64,000 nt of DNA from Pedobacter sp. Leaf41 (GCF_001422545.1 NZ_LMLE01000013.1:54413-118412); one strand, 5' to 3'; shown: positions 8,765 to 17,258, numbered from the stretch's first letter. Program-made: numbers and translations. The notes: generated by a model not told the origin, from the sequence alone.

Positions 8765-8832
8765 TTACGAGTTAAAGGTTTTGAGTTGTCTGGCTCGGCA
8801 AAAAAAAATGCCTGACAAATTAAACCTTCACT
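8765..8832. repeat. Imperfect inverted repeat between pdxJ and the EamA gene
   Basis: A left arm at about 8770-8796 (GAGTTAAAGG...TCTGGC) and a right arm at about 8810-8832 (GCCTGACAAATTAAACCTTC) can pair with several mismatches around an A-rich loop. Similarity between GTTACGAGTT at 8765-8774 and the complement of the following AACCCGTAAC repeats suggests the inverted unit continues outward. It may act as a weak pdxJ terminator or be a decayed mobile repeat. Confidence 0.45.
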
Positions 8833-8848
8833 CAAAATTATTTCTAAA

Positions 8849-8904
8849 CCCGTAACCCGTAACCCGTAACCCGTAACCCGTAACCCGTAACCCATAACCC
8901 GTAA
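8849..8904 (+). repeat. Tandem heptamer repeat (CCCGTAA) x 8 upstream of EamA start codon
   Basis: Eight contiguous copies of CCCGTAA run from 8849 to 8904; the seventh (8891-8897) has A for G. The last copy ends one base before the ATG at 8906, so the array occupies the whole position where a leader would be. Slippage here would change leader length or promoter spacing without altering the reading frame. Confidence 0.95.
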
Positions 8905-8905
8905 C

Positions 8906-9796
8906 ATGTTAAAAGGAATTCTCCTTGTTTTTTTTGGTGCCTGCAGTTTCGGTATCCTTTCTACTTTTGTAAAACTCGCATACCACGATGGATATTCTCT
9001 CGGCGATGTTACCGGTGCTCAGGCTTTTTTTGGCGCAGTAATTCTTTGGGTTTTGTTTTTCTTTCAAAGCAGAACTTCAAAGTATAAGACACAAAAAGTA
9101 AAGCTAATTACACCCAAGTGGAAAATGATTCTGGCTGGAATCTGTACGGGCTTAGTAAGTATTTTCTATTATCAGTCAGTTAAACTTGTGCCAAACTCAG
9201 TGGCTATCATTTTGCTCATGCAATTTATTTGGATGAGTATTTTACTGGAGTTTATCATATACAAAAAGAAGCCGTCGGGATTACAGTTTTTAGCGATCCT
9301 TTTGGTTTTGGGTGGAACAGTTTTAGCAAGTGGTATGTTAGAAACAACTATTTCAAGTTTGAGCTACAAAGGCATTGGCTTTGGTTTGCTTGCTGCGATT
9401 TGTTATGCAGGCTTTTTAATGTTAAGTGGAAGAATCGGAAACGAATATCCACCACTGCAGAAAAGTGCGTTAATGATTACTGGAGCATGTATCTTAATCT
9501 TTATTCTGTTTCCGCCTGCATTTCTATTTAATGGCGCATTAAACGGAACTTTACTTAAATGGGGGCTAATTATTGCCGTTTTCGGAACAGTAATTCCACC
9601 GTTATTTTATGCTGAAGGTGTTCCCCGCATTGGGACAGCGTTGAGCTCAATTTTAAGCGCAGCAGAATTGCCTGTTGCGGTAATGATGGCAGGCTTTGTA
9701 TTGCAAGAACAAGTTTCATTTTTACGTTGGGTAGGCGTGTGTGTCATCTTATCGGCAATGGTGTTGCCCAATTTGAAGTATTTGAAGAAACGTTGA
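8906..9796 (+). CDS. EamA-family (DMT superfamily) transporter
   Basis: The 296-residue protein has ten predicted membrane helices arranged as two EamA repeats, at about residues 1-138 and 150-290. It starts directly with the first helix (MLKGILLVFFGACSFGILST), as is typical. EamA carriers export or import metabolites such as amino acids; the substrate cannot be assigned. Its start codon abuts a CCCGTAA tandem array, which leaves no room for a normal leader, so expression may depend on the number of repeat copies. The downstream gap contains a degenerate inverted repeat. Confidence 0.88.
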   Translation: MLKGILLVFFGACSFGILSTFVKLAYHDGYSLGDVTGAQAFFGAVILWVLFFFQSRTSKYKTQKVKLITPKWKMILAGICTGLVSIFYYQSVKLVPNSVAIILLMQFIWMSILLEFIIYKKKPSGLQFLAILLVLGGTVLASGMLETTISSLSYKGIGFGLLAAICYAGFLMLSGRIGNEYPPLQKSALMITGACILIFILFPPAFLFNGALNGTLLKWGLIIAVFGTVIPPLFYAEGVPRIGTALSSILSAAELPVAVMMAGFVLQEQVSFLRWVGVCVILSAMVLPNLKYLKKR

Positions 9797-9906
9797 TGTT
9801 TTACCGCAAAGGAAGCAAAGACAGGGCACAAAGATTACTAATTTGGGTGCTCAAATTTTTACTTCTCTTCCTTTGCGAAAAACTTAGTGTTCTTCGCGGT
9901 TAGAAT
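9797..9906. repeat. Degenerate CGCAAAG-type inverted repeat
   Basis: The region begins ACCGCAAAGGAAGCAAAG (about 9804-9821) and ends with TTCCTTTGCGAAAAAC and TTCTTCGCGGTTAG (about 9869-9904), so the arms are roughly complementary. It resembles the decayed GCAAAG-rich intergenic repeats often seen in Bacteroidota. It carries no coding signal. Confidence 0.45.
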
Positions 9907-9943
9907 AAAAAAATAAATACCTTTAAAAAGCAAAAACAAAAAC

Positions 9944-10507
9944 ATGAAAAAGCAAATTCTTTATATTCTCTCTTTTCTAATTATCGGCTTCGCCGGATGT
10001 AAAACTAAAACAACCATCAATCAGGATGAGGCGGGAGAAGTGATTACAGATTACTTAAAAGCCAACCCTGAGTATAAAACCATTCGTTTCAACTTTGGAG
10101 AAATTAAGTTTAACAGCACGAATGAAATGTTTGAGTTAGGGAAATACAAATCATTAGCAAGTAAAGGATTAGTAACTTTGAATTTAAAAGAAGCGAAAAA
10201 GAAGTTCCTTTCTAAAGATAGCAGTTTCGTATATCAAATAACTTTAACTGATAAAGCGAGTCCACTGGTTTTGAAACAAGATGCCGATAAAGCTACTGTT
10301 AAAGCCATTACCTACGTTTTAGCAGACGAAAAGCCGGTTAACTTTGAGCAGGTAAATTCGAGCACAGCGAAGGTTACCGTTTCCTTAAAAATGGTGACTA
10401 CCGATTTTGAACCTTTTGATAAAGACGCCAATAAAAACAGCAACTTCATTACGAAGACTTACAAGCTGAAGTTGAGTAAAGATGAAGGTTGGAAAGTGCA
10501 GAAGTAA
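9944..10507 (+). CDS. Putative lipoprotein of unknown function
   Basis: The 187-residue protein has a lipoprotein signal (hydrophobic core then IIGFAGC, lipidated Cys at about residue 19). The mature part is lysine-rich with alternating beta strands and no motif I can assign. Phrases such as YKTIRFNFGEIKF and TVKAITYVLADEKPVNF suggest a small beta-structured domain exposed to the periplasm or outer membrane. It appears monocistronic: a repeat-rich gap of about 500 bases follows and degenerate repeats precede it. Confidence 0.7.
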   Translation: MKKQILYILSFLIIGFAGCKTKTTINQDEAGEVITDYLKANPEYKTIRFNFGEIKFNSTNEMFELGKYKSLASKGLVTLNLKEAKKKFLSKDSSFVYQITLTDKASPLVLKQDADKATVKAITYVLADEKPVNFEQVNSSTAKVTVSLKMVTTDFEPFDKDANKNSNFITKTYKLKLSKDEGWKVQK

Positions 10508-10595
10508 GGGGGTATCAAGTAATAAGTCAAATTCATTTCAGCATCCGAACTGCAAGATAAATTCGGCTCGCGAGCTTTCGGAGCTGGCCGAAGGT

Positions 10596-10687
10596 CGTCC
10601 TTGCGAGGCACGAAGCAATCTCATTTAAGAAAATAACTCAAGAAATTAGACTGCTTCTCCCGATAAAGAATCGGGATCGCAAAGACG
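10596..10687. repeat. REP/MITE-like inverted repeat, copy 1
   Basis: The left arm CGTCCTTGCGAGGCACGAAG (10596-10615, continuing CAATCT) pairs with a right arm AGACTGCTTC plus TCGCAAAGACG ending at 10687. The outer and inner blocks each have one mismatch. A perfect small hairpin TCCCGAT...ATCGGGA lies inside the right arm at 10658-10676. Confidence 0.75.
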
Positions 10688-10699
10688 GAAATTTAAAAA

Positions 10700-10766
10700 C
10701 GTCAATTGCAGGTATGAAGCATCTGCAAGCGATGAAAAAAATGCTTCGTGCCTCAGCATAACAGAA
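10700..10766. repeat. REP/MITE-like inverted repeat, copy 2 (more decayed)
   Basis: Positions 10701-10724 (GTCAATTGCAGGTATGAAGC and following) resemble the left arm of copy 1. Positions 10743-10754 (GCTTCGTGCCTC) are the exact complement of the GAGGCACGAAGC core of copy 1. The two halves face each other, so this is a second decayed copy. Confidence 0.65.
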
Positions 10767-10971
10767 ACCTAAAAAAGATTGTAGAAAATGGCGGCAACAA
10801 ACTTTAATTTTTGTAGCGTTACTGCTTTCCAAATAAATGAAATTTCTTCTTGAAATGAACAAACGTTTGTCTTTAAATACAAACTTAAAATCTACCAATT
10901 TTGTCGCCTTTAAGCGCAAATAAGACACCTTTTTTACACTGATATATAGCAAAATACAATATCGTTTTTCC

Positions 10972-10979
10972 TACCTTTG
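10972..10979 (+). promoter_or_regulatory. Bacteroidota -7 promoter element TACCTTTG
   Basis: A TAnnTTTG match 24 bases before the gcvP ATG at 11004. It overlaps a possible upstream TTG start at 10977, which argues against that TTG. Confidence 0.6.
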
Positions 10980-11003
10980 CAGCAAATTATTATTCATACC
11001 TGC

Positions 11004-13880
11004 ATGAGCTTAAATATCCACTACAAGGAAGATTTTCAAAATCGTCATATTGCACCAAATGAGGCAGATACTGCTGAAATGTTGCAAGCTGTTGGCGTAA
11101 ATTCTATTGATGAGCTGATTGAACAAACTGTTCCGACGGCAATTAGGTTAAAACAACCATTAAATTTGCCTGCGGCGAAGTCAGAAACTGAATATCTGGG
11201 TGCTTTAAAACAAACCTCATTGTTGAATAAAGTTTTTAAAAGCTTTATTGGTCAGGGTTATTATGATACCATTACCCCGGGTGTAATTTTACGTAACGTA
11301 TTTGAAAATCCAGGATGGTATACGCAATATACACCATATCAGGCCGAAATTGCACAAGGTAGGTTACAGGCATTGTTAAATTTCCAAACGATGGTAATCG
11401 ATTTAACCGGAATGGAAATTGCAAATGCATCGCTTTTAGACGAAGGTACGGCTGCGGCAGAGGCGATGTTTATGCAATACAGTACGCGTAAAAATCAAGC
11501 TGCAAAAAAATATTTCGTTTCAGATTTAGTTTTTCCTCAAACGATAGATATTTTAAAAACCCGTGCTAATCCTTATGGTATTGAATTAGTCATCGGCAGT
11601 CACTTGGATTTCGTAGCTACCGAAGATTTTTTTGGTGCGATTGTTCAATATCCGGCAGGTAATGGAGAAGTTTTCGATTACAAAAACTTTGCTTCTGAAT
11701 TACACAATCAAAATATTAAATTAACGGTTGCAGCTGATATTTTAAGCTTAACCTTATTAACGCCTCCAGGCGAATGGGGTGCTGATATCGTGGTAGGTAC
11801 AACGCAACGTTTCGGTATTCCGATGGGTTTTGGCGGTCCACACGCAGCATTTTTTGCAACTAAAGAAGAATATAAACGCTCAATTCCAGGTCGTATTATT
11901 GGTGTAACCATCGATAGCCACGGCGATTACGCATTACGTATGGCTTTGCAAACCCGCGAGCAACACATTCGTAGAGATAAAGCAACTTCGAACATTTGTA
12001 CGGCGCAAGCATTATTGGCCATTATGGCTGGTTTTTATGCAGCTTACCACGGTCCGAAAGGATTAAAAGCCATTGCAGAACGTACGCATGGTTTGGCGGT
12101 TAGTTTAGCGTCAACTTTAAAAAGTTTAGGTTACGAGCAATTAAATTCAGCTTATTTCGATACCATTCGTTTCGATTTAGGCGACTTAAAAGGTGGCATT
12201 CATTCAGGTTGTTTAGATAACGAAATCAACTTAAATTATGTGGGTAACGTGGCTACCATCTCTATCGATGAAACTACTACTTTTGAAGATGTTGCATTAA
12301 TTGCTAAAATCTTCGCTAAAGTAAAAGCGGTTGCTGCTGATCAGGTTGAGGTTGTCGAAAATGTTGAAACTGTAATTCCATCAGCTTTACAGCGTACTTC
12401 AGTGTACTTAAGTCACCCAATTTTCAATTCTCACCATTCAGAGCATGAAATGTTGCGTTACATCAAATCATTAGAGGCGAAAGATTTATCGCTTTGCCAC
12501 TCGATGATTGCTTTGGGTAGCTGTACCATGAAATTAAATGCTACGGCAGAAATGATTCCGGTAACCTGGTCTCACTTTGGTCGCATCCACCCATTTGCTC
12601 CAGCAGATCAGGTTTTGGGTTACTATTCGGTTTTCAATGAGCTTGATAAATGGTTAAGTGAAATTACTGGTTTCGCAGCGATGAGTTTACAGCCAAATGC
12701 TGGTGCTCAAGGTGAATATGCGGGTTTAATGGTTATTCGTGCTTATCACCATGATAGAGGCGATTTCCACCGTAACGTTGCGCTAATTCCTGCATCTGCT
12801 CACGGTACAAATCCTGCTTCTGCAGCAATGGCTGATATGAAAATCGTTGTTGTAAAATCTTTAGAAAATGGTAACATCGATGTTGAAGACTTAAAAGCAA
12901 AAGCAGAGTTACATAAAGACAATTTATCTTGTTTGATGGTGACTTATCCATCAACTCACGGTGTATTCGAAGAAAGCATTATCGAAATTTGTGAAACCAT
13001 CCACGCTAACGGCGGACAGGTATACATGGATGGTGCAAACATGAACGCACAGGTTGGTTTGACTAGTCCAGCTAATATTGGTGCTGATGTTTGCCACTTA
13101 AACTTACATAAAACATTCTGTATTCCTCACGGTGGTGGAGGTCCTGGAATGGGCCCAATCGGTGTGGCGAAACATTTAGTTCCTTATCTTCCAGGCCACG
13201 CTGTGGTTGATATTGATAAAGGAAAATCAATTTCTGCAGTATCATCTGCACCATGGGGCTCAGCTTCAATTTTGATTATCTCGCATGCTTATATTGCCAT
13301 GATGGGGTCGGAAGGCTTAACTAATGCCACTAAATATGCGATCTTAAACGCAAATTATATGAAAGCTCGTTTAGAGCAACACTACCCAGTGCTTTATTCA
13401 GGTGCTCAGGGTCGTTGTGCACACGAGATGATTTTAGATTGTCGCTCATTTAAAGCCTTCGGAATTGAGGTTACGGATATTGCGAAACGTTTAATGGATT
13501 ATGGTTTCCATGCGCCAACAGTTTCATTCCCCGTTGCAGGTACTTTAATGGTTGAGCCTACAGAATCGGAGCCTAAACATGAATTAGACCGTTTTTGTGA
13601 TGCTCTAATTGCGATTAAAAAGGAAATAGACCAGGTAGAAAATTTGACTTTTGATAAGGTTGATAATCCACTGAAAAATGCTCCTCACACTGTTGCGGTA
13701 ATTACCGCCAATGATTGGGAACACGCCTACAGTCGTCAAACTGCTGCATTTCCACTTCCGTATGTATTAGAGCGCAAGTTCTGGCCATCGGTTGGTCGGG
13801 TAAATGATAGCCATGGCGATAGATCATTAATTTGTGCTTGTCCGCCGGTTGAAAGTTATTTAGAAGAAATAGTGCCTTAA
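11004..13880 (+). CDS. gcvP: Glycine dehydrogenase (decarboxylating), P-protein
   Basis: The 958-residue protein matches the long, single-chain form of the P-protein of the glycine cleavage system. It uses PLP to decarboxylate glycine and pass the aminomethyl group to lipoyl GcvH. The PLP lysine is Lys703 in LNLHKTFCIPHGGGGPGMG, with the glycine-rich loop after it. The N-terminal half contains the NICTAQALLA stretch typical of the family. The ATG at 11004 (MSLNIHYKEDF) fits family starts better than a TTG nine codons upstream that overlaps the promoter. gcvH and gcvT are not in the window, so the system is dispersed. Confidence 0.97.
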   Translation: MSLNIHYKEDFQNRHIAPNEADTAEMLQAVGVNSIDELIEQTVPTAIRLKQPLNLPAAKSETEYLGALKQTSLLNKVFKSFIGQGYYDTITPGVILRNVFENPGWYTQYTPYQAEIAQGRLQALLNFQTMVIDLTGMEIANASLLDEGTAAAEAMFMQYSTRKNQAAKKYFVSDLVFPQTIDILKTRANPYGIELVIGSHLDFVATEDFFGAIVQYPAGNGEVFDYKNFASELHNQNIKLTVAADILSLTLLTPPGEWGADIVVGTTQRFGIPMGFGGPHAAFFATKEEYKRSIPGRIIGVTIDSHGDYALRMALQTREQHIRRDKATSNICTAQALLAIMAGFYAAYHGPKGLKAIAERTHGLAVSLASTLKSLGYEQLNSAYFDTIRFDLGDLKGGIHSGCLDNEINLNYVGNVATISIDETTTFEDVALIAKIFAKVKAVAADQVEVVENVETVIPSALQRTSVYLSHPIFNSHHSEHEMLRYIKSLEAKDLSLCHSMIALGSCTMKLNATAEMIPVTWSHFGRIHPFAPADQVLGYYSVFNELDKWLSEITGFAAMSLQPNAGAQGEYAGLMVIRAYHHDRGDFHRNVALIPASAHGTNPASAAMADMKIVVVKSLENGNIDVEDLKAKAELHKDNLSCLMVTYPSTHGVFEESIIEICETIHANGGQVYMDGANMNAQVGLTSPANIGADVCHLNLHKTFCIPHGGGGPGMGPIGVAKHLVPYLPGHAVVDIDKGKSISAVSSAPWGSASILIISHAYIAMMGSEGLTNATKYAILNANYMKARLEQHYPVLYSGAQGRCAHEMILDCRSFKAFGIEVTDIAKRLMDYGFHAPTVSFPVAGTLMVEPTESEPKHELDRFCDALIAIKKEIDQVENLTFDKVDNPLKNAPHTVAVITANDWEHAYSRQTAAFPLPYVLERKFWPSVGRVNDSHGDRSLICACPPVESYLEEIVP

Positions 13881-13940
13881 AAAGGCTGAGGGTATAAAGT
13901 CGGAAGGTTTAAGGTTTTTTCTTTCTAAAGCCTAATTCTT

Positions 13941-13964
13941 TCTGGCGCGGTACGAAGCAATCTT
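13941..13964 (+). repeat. Solo half of the GCGAGGTACGAAGCAATCT repeat
   Basis: The stretch CTGGCGCGGTACGAAGCAAT with a following CTT closely resembles the left arm of the inverted repeats before gcvP. No matching right arm is visible, so it is a fragment. Confidence 0.5.
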
Positions 13965-13978
13965 AATTAAATAAATTT

Positions 13979-14028
13979 ATCTGCAAGTTTTGTGAATTCA
14001 TTTTCATAAAGCTTGCAGATTTTTTTTT
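13979..14028 (+). terminator. Rho-independent terminator after gcvP
   Basis: ATCTGCAAG at 13979-13987 pairs with CTTGCAGAT at 14012-14020. The stem extends inward through TTTTGTGAA/TTCATAAAG with wobble pairs, and a run of nine T residues follows. Confidence 0.8.
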
Positions 14029-14112
14029 GGAAATGAATTCTCCAGAAATTTGAACCTTTTTTAGGCTGGTATGTGGTTTGTAATTATTAGGATGCATAAA
14101 ACAATTTTGACG

Positions 14113-14760
14113 ATGAAAAAAATGATTTGCCTAATGGCACTAATTGTAAGCTGTAATTGCATTCGTGCACAATATGTAGAACCTGAAAAGGCAGAGAAGG
14201 AAGCAATTAAAAGAAAAGCTACTGAAATTATTACTTATCCTTCTATAAAATTCGATTCCGTACAAACTCGAAATGCTTTAACAGAAGGAAAAGGGAAAAT
14301 AACTGGGGTAGCTTTTACACGCCCAAGAGGTACTTATGGGGCAAATAATCCCCCAAAGAAAATTTTAGCTGGAAAAGTTAAGATTCAACTTTTCCCGGTA
14401 ACACCTTATTTTGAAGAATATTATAAACTTTGGAAAGATAAAAGCAAGAATAACCCAAAAAATAATAAATATGTGTACATGGCTGATCGGGCATTTCGTT
14501 TGCGTTTAGAAGCGATTACCAATAGTTCCGGTGAATTTACTTTCCCCAATATGAAGCCTGGTAAGTATTATTTGTTTGCGAACGTTAATTATGATCTGAG
14601 TTATAATGATAAAGAATATACTGGGAGTGGATATAATGCTTATGGAAAAACAGATTATTACAAGCAAAACGCTTATGCTAAAAACTATAATGATTTTTTA
14701 GAAACGTTTGTTGAAGTTAAAACAGATGGAGAAACGGTAAACATAAAATTGAAAAATTAA
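14113..14760 (+). CDS. Secreted protein with prealbumin-like (carboxypeptidase-regulatory) fold
   Basis: The 215-residue protein has a signal peptide (MKKMICLMALIVSCNCIRAQ). A central part reads KITGVAF...KILAGKVKIQLFPV, and later come SSGEFTFPNMKPGKYYLF and a terminal strand ending VEVKTDGETVNIKLKN. This order is the seven-stranded carboxypeptidase-regulatory or transthyretin-like sandwich. A tyrosine- and asparagine-rich stretch at about 160-195 is unusual. The ATG at 14113 starts the signal peptide; an upstream in-frame ATG at 14071 would add a non-signal-like extension. Role unknown, probably periplasmic. Confidence 0.7.
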   Translation: MKKMICLMALIVSCNCIRAQYVEPEKAEKEAIKRKATEIITYPSIKFDSVQTRNALTEGKGKITGVAFTRPRGTYGANNPPKKILAGKVKIQLFPVTPYFEEYYKLWKDKSKNNPKNNKYVYMADRAFRLRLEAITNSSGEFTFPNMKPGKYYLFANVNYDLSYNDKEYTGSGYNAYGKTDYYKQNAYAKNYNDFLETFVEVKTDGETVNIKLKN

Positions 14761-14812
14761 AATATTTAATTTATTCTCATAGAACTGCTGTTTTTTTGCC
14801 CTAAATGATCTT

Positions 14813-14853
14813 CATCGGGTGGATATCTGCATGATGTATATATTCATCCGATG
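14813..14853. repeat. Stem-loop between convergent genes
   Basis: A 14-bp stem (14813-14826 with 14840-14853) contains two G-U-type positions and closes a 13-base loop. There is no strong T-run on either strand, so it may be a weak two-way terminator or a REP-like relic. Confidence 0.55.
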
Positions 14854-14864
14854 ACTTATCCTTA

Positions 14865-15227
14865 TTATTTAAACGTTCCAAAATGCCATAATATCCCAGA
14901 TGGATCATGAAGGAAACATTCACTGCCCCAATCCTCATTTCGGATGGTACTCAGTTTTACATTCTCATATTTATTTGGTAAATCCAGTTTAATAAGCTCG
15001 TTGTAGAATTCTTCAACGTTCTCAACTTCCATAAAGATCATGGTGTTATCAATCCAATCTTTTACATATGCATTTTGCAAATAAAAAGACAGATTGCCCA
15101 TAGTAAAAACTGACATTTGATCGCCTAAAGTAGCTTCATCAAATCCTAAATCTCTATAAAAATTTCTAGATGTTTCGAAATCTTTAGCCCCAATAAAGGG
15201 ACGTATTGATTTTACCTGTTTGTTCAT
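14865..15227 (-). CDS. VOC-superfamily (glyoxalase/bleomycin resistance-like) protein
   Basis: The 120-residue protein has the paired beta-alpha-beta-beta-beta repeats of the VOC fold: SIRPFIGAKDFETSRNFYRDLGF at the start, the FYLQNAYVKDW segment, EVENVEEFYNEL, and a C-terminal FLHDPSGILWHFG. Members include dioxygenases, glyoxalase I and antibiotic-binding proteins. The usual metal ligands are not clearly all present, so a binding or resistance role is as likely as catalysis. It faces the preceding gene tail to tail across a stem-loop. Confidence 0.85.
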   Translation of the reverse strand: MNKQVKSIRPFIGAKDFETSRNFYRDLGFDEATLGDQMSVFTMGNLSFYLQNAYVKDWIDNTMIFMEVENVEEFYNELIKLDLPNKYENVKLSTIRNEDWGSECFLHDPSGILWHFGTFK

Positions 15228-15343
15228 TTGGTCAATTTTAGATTAAAAACATTGTTATTTCTTGCAACGCAGTATCAATCATATTAATATCGATTGTAAC
15301 CCAAGATTAAGAAATGTCGTCTGATACTGCAAATAAAATTTAA

Positions 15344-16417
15344 ATGAAAAAAATACTTACGTTATTCATAGTAACAGCCATTAGTTTCAGCTTTAGTCAG
15401 GCACAAACCTTTGAAGTTAAAGTAGATAGTTTACTTAGCCAAATCTTTAAAGACAAAAACGGACCCGGAGGTGTATTCATGGTGGCCAAAAATGGCAAAC
15501 CCGTTTATCAAAAAGCCTTCGGTAATGCAAATATTGAGTTAGATGTTAAAATGGCACCCCAAAATGTATTTCAGTTGGGTTCAATGACGAAACAATTTAC
15601 AGCCATAGCCATCTTAATGTTAGTTGAACAAGGGAAAATGGATTTGCAAAAACCTATTTCAACCTACATTCCAGACTACCCTATGGGAGATAAGATTACA
15701 GTTCATCATTTGCTTACCCACACTTCTGGTATAAAGGATTTTACTAAAATGAAATCCCTCAATCAGATTGCGCAACAAAACCTGTCTCCCAAACAGATGG
15801 TCGATTTTTTTAAAAATGAGCCTGTAGATTTTAATCCTGGAGAAAAGTTTGAGTATAATAATTCGGGTTATGTGATCCTTGGATATCTTATTGAATTGGT
15901 TTCTGGTGATACCTATGAAAACTACATCAACAAAAATATTTTTCAAAAGATTGCTATGAAACATTCACGGTATGCCTCTGATACGGCTATTATCAAAAAT
16001 CGGGCTTATGGTTATCAGCAGAAAACAACAGGCTATGTTAATAAAACCGCTATTAGCTTTAGTATTCCTTTTTCATCAGGTGCTTTAATGTCTACTGTAG
16101 ATGATATGCTGCTTTGGCAAAATGCCTTAAACAAGGATGTACTCTTGAAACCCGAAACCATTAAAAAAGCATTTACAAAGTATAAATTAAATAATGGTGA
16201 ACCATTTAATTATGGTTACGGCTGGCATTTAAAAGATATTGATGGAATAGCTACCAGAGAACATGGTGGTAGCATATTTGGATTTAAAACAATGGGGGTA
16301 TATATCCCCGATCAGGATATTTATGTACTTGGTTTAAGCAATTGCGATTGTAATTCGCCTACACAAGTGGTTAAAGATATAGCCGGGCTGGCTTTAAAAA
16401 CGTTAAATAAAAAATAA
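15344..16417 (+). CDS. Secreted serine hydrolase (class C beta-lactamase/penicillin-binding fold)
   Basis: The 357-residue protein has a signal peptide (residues 1-20, ending SQA). The SXXK motif SMTK is at residues 80-83 with nucleophile Ser80, the YXN motif YNN is at 171-173, and the third-box motif HGG is at 306-308. The LLTHTSG segment is also typical. This is the beta-lactamase/DD-peptidase-like family, which includes peptidases and esterases. Nothing in the context suggests beta-lactam resistance, and HGG instead of KTG is more common in the esterase or peptidase branches. It stands alone. Confidence 0.9.
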   Translation: MKKILTLFIVTAISFSFSQAQTFEVKVDSLLSQIFKDKNGPGGVFMVAKNGKPVYQKAFGNANIELDVKMAPQNVFQLGSMTKQFTAIAILMLVEQGKMDLQKPISTYIPDYPMGDKITVHHLLTHTSGIKDFTKMKSLNQIAQQNLSPKQMVDFFKNEPVDFNPGEKFEYNNSGYVILGYLIELVSGDTYENYINKNIFQKIAMKHSRYASDTAIIKNRAYGYQQKTTGYVNKTAISFSIPFSSGALMSTVDDMLLWQNALNKDVLLKPETIKKAFTKYKLNNGEPFNYGYGWHLKDIDGIATREHGGSIFGFKTMGVYIPDQDIYVLGLSNCDCNSPTQVVKDIAGLALKTLNKK

Positions 16418-16534
16418 GCTTCAAGTTTAATTAAACCACAGCAATAATATGGTGTCCATAGAATGATTATGAATAAATCTTTTATTTTTGAAAAAACTTA
16501 ACATAGGTCAATCATAAAGGATGAGCCTTAATTA

Positions 16535-16542
16535 TATCTTTG
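16535..16542 (+). promoter_or_regulatory. Bacteroidota -7 promoter element TATCTTTG
   Basis: An exact TAnnTTTG match 24 bases before the ATG of the YceI gene. Confidence 0.6.
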
Positions 16543-16566
16543 TATCACAATTAAAAAAAACCAAAC

Positions 16567-17154
16567 ATGAAATTAAAAATCTCTTCAATCTTTTTATTAG
16601 TGGCAGTTGTATCATTGTCAGCTTTTAAAAGCCCTGTTAAACCAGTAGCTTATACTGTTGATCCGGCAAAATCTACCATCACTTGGATTGGTAAAAAGGT
16701 AACTGGTTCACATAATGGAACAATCGCTTTACAATCAGGAACTTTAAATGTTGATGGTAAAAAAGTAACTGGCGGAACTTTCACAATTGATATGAATTCT
16801 ATCAAAGATGCTGATGGTAGCGCAAAATTAGAAGGTCACTTAAAAGCAGATGATTTCTTCGGAACAGCAAAATTCCCAACTTCAACTTTCGTAATTACTA
16901 AAGTAGCTGGTTCTGGTGCTTCATTAACGGTTACAGGTAATTTAACCATAAAAGGAATTACTAAACCAGTAAGTTTCCCAGCTACAGTTGCGGTGAATGC
17001 TGATGGTACTGTTTCTGCTTTAGCTGGTAAAATTTTAGTGGATAGAACTAAATATGACATTCGTTATGGTTCGAAATCTTTCTTCGATAGCATTGGCGAC
17101 AAAGCAATTGATGATAACTTCGAAATCGGCGTGAAATTAGTAGCTAAGAAATAA
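16567..17154 (+). CDS. YceI-family secreted lipid-binding-like protein
   Basis: The 195-residue protein has an N-terminal signal segment (about residues 1-21). It then follows the YceI pattern: AYTVDPAKSTITWIGKK, SGTLNVDGKKVTGGTFTIDM, the LKADDFFGTAKFPTSTF block, GNLTIKGITKPVSFP, and a final GDKAIDDNFEIGVKL. YceI proteins form an elongated beta barrel that binds isoprenoid or lipid molecules in the periplasm. Its own promoter lies upstream and a terminator follows, so it is monocistronic. The ligand is not known; a polyisoprenoid is the family precedent. Confidence 0.93.
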   Translation: MKLKISSIFLLVAVVSLSAFKSPVKPVAYTVDPAKSTITWIGKKVTGSHNGTIALQSGTLNVDGKKVTGGTFTIDMNSIKDADGSAKLEGHLKADDFFGTAKFPTSTFVITKVAGSGASLTVTGNLTIKGITKPVSFPATVAVNADGTVSALAGKILVDRTKYDIRYGSKSFFDSIGDKAIDDNFEIGVKLVAKK

Positions 17155-17194
17155 AACCTCCCAACCCTCCCCTGAGAAGGATGGCTGAAAAAAG

Positions 17195-17226
17195 AAAGGT
17201 CTCGATTTTATCGGGACCTTTTTTTG
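17195..17226 (+). terminator. Rho-independent terminator after the YceI gene
   Basis: AAAGGTCTCGA pairs with TCGGGACCTTT through one G-U pair around a TTTTA loop, and a T-run follows. Confidence 0.88.
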
Positions 17227-17229
17227 TGT

Positions 17230-17258
17230 TGTCATAGCGAAGTATGAAGCAATCCTTG
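17230..17258 (+). repeat. Solo half of the GCGAGGTACGAAGCAATCT repeat
   Basis: TGTCATAGCGAAGTATGAAG with a following CAATCCTTG is a degenerate match to the left arm of the inverted repeats before gcvP. Confidence 0.5.

Larger units (their letters stand above)
10508..11003. other. Repeat-filled intergenic region before gcvP
   Basis: No convincing gene lies in this 496-base gap; an open minus-strand frame across it is assembled from repeat sequence. It holds two decayed inverted-repeat copies (entered separately) and ends with the gcvP promoter element. Confidence 0.6.

Noticed and set aside
8849..8904. Telomere or phage-end repeat
   Set aside because: The array is short, internal and flanked by ordinary chromosomal genes.
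10638..10952. 104-codon minus-strand frame before gcvP
   Set aside because: It is built across decayed inverted repeats and lies in the gcvP promoter region; the product is low-complexity and resembles no family.
10977..11003. TTG start nine codons upstream for gcvP
   Set aside because: It overlaps the TACCTTTG promoter box; ATG 11004 fits the family start.
15344..16417. Antibiotic-resistance beta-lactamase
   Set aside because: Has the fold but HGG instead of KTG in the third box and no resistance context; kept as a general serine hydrolase.
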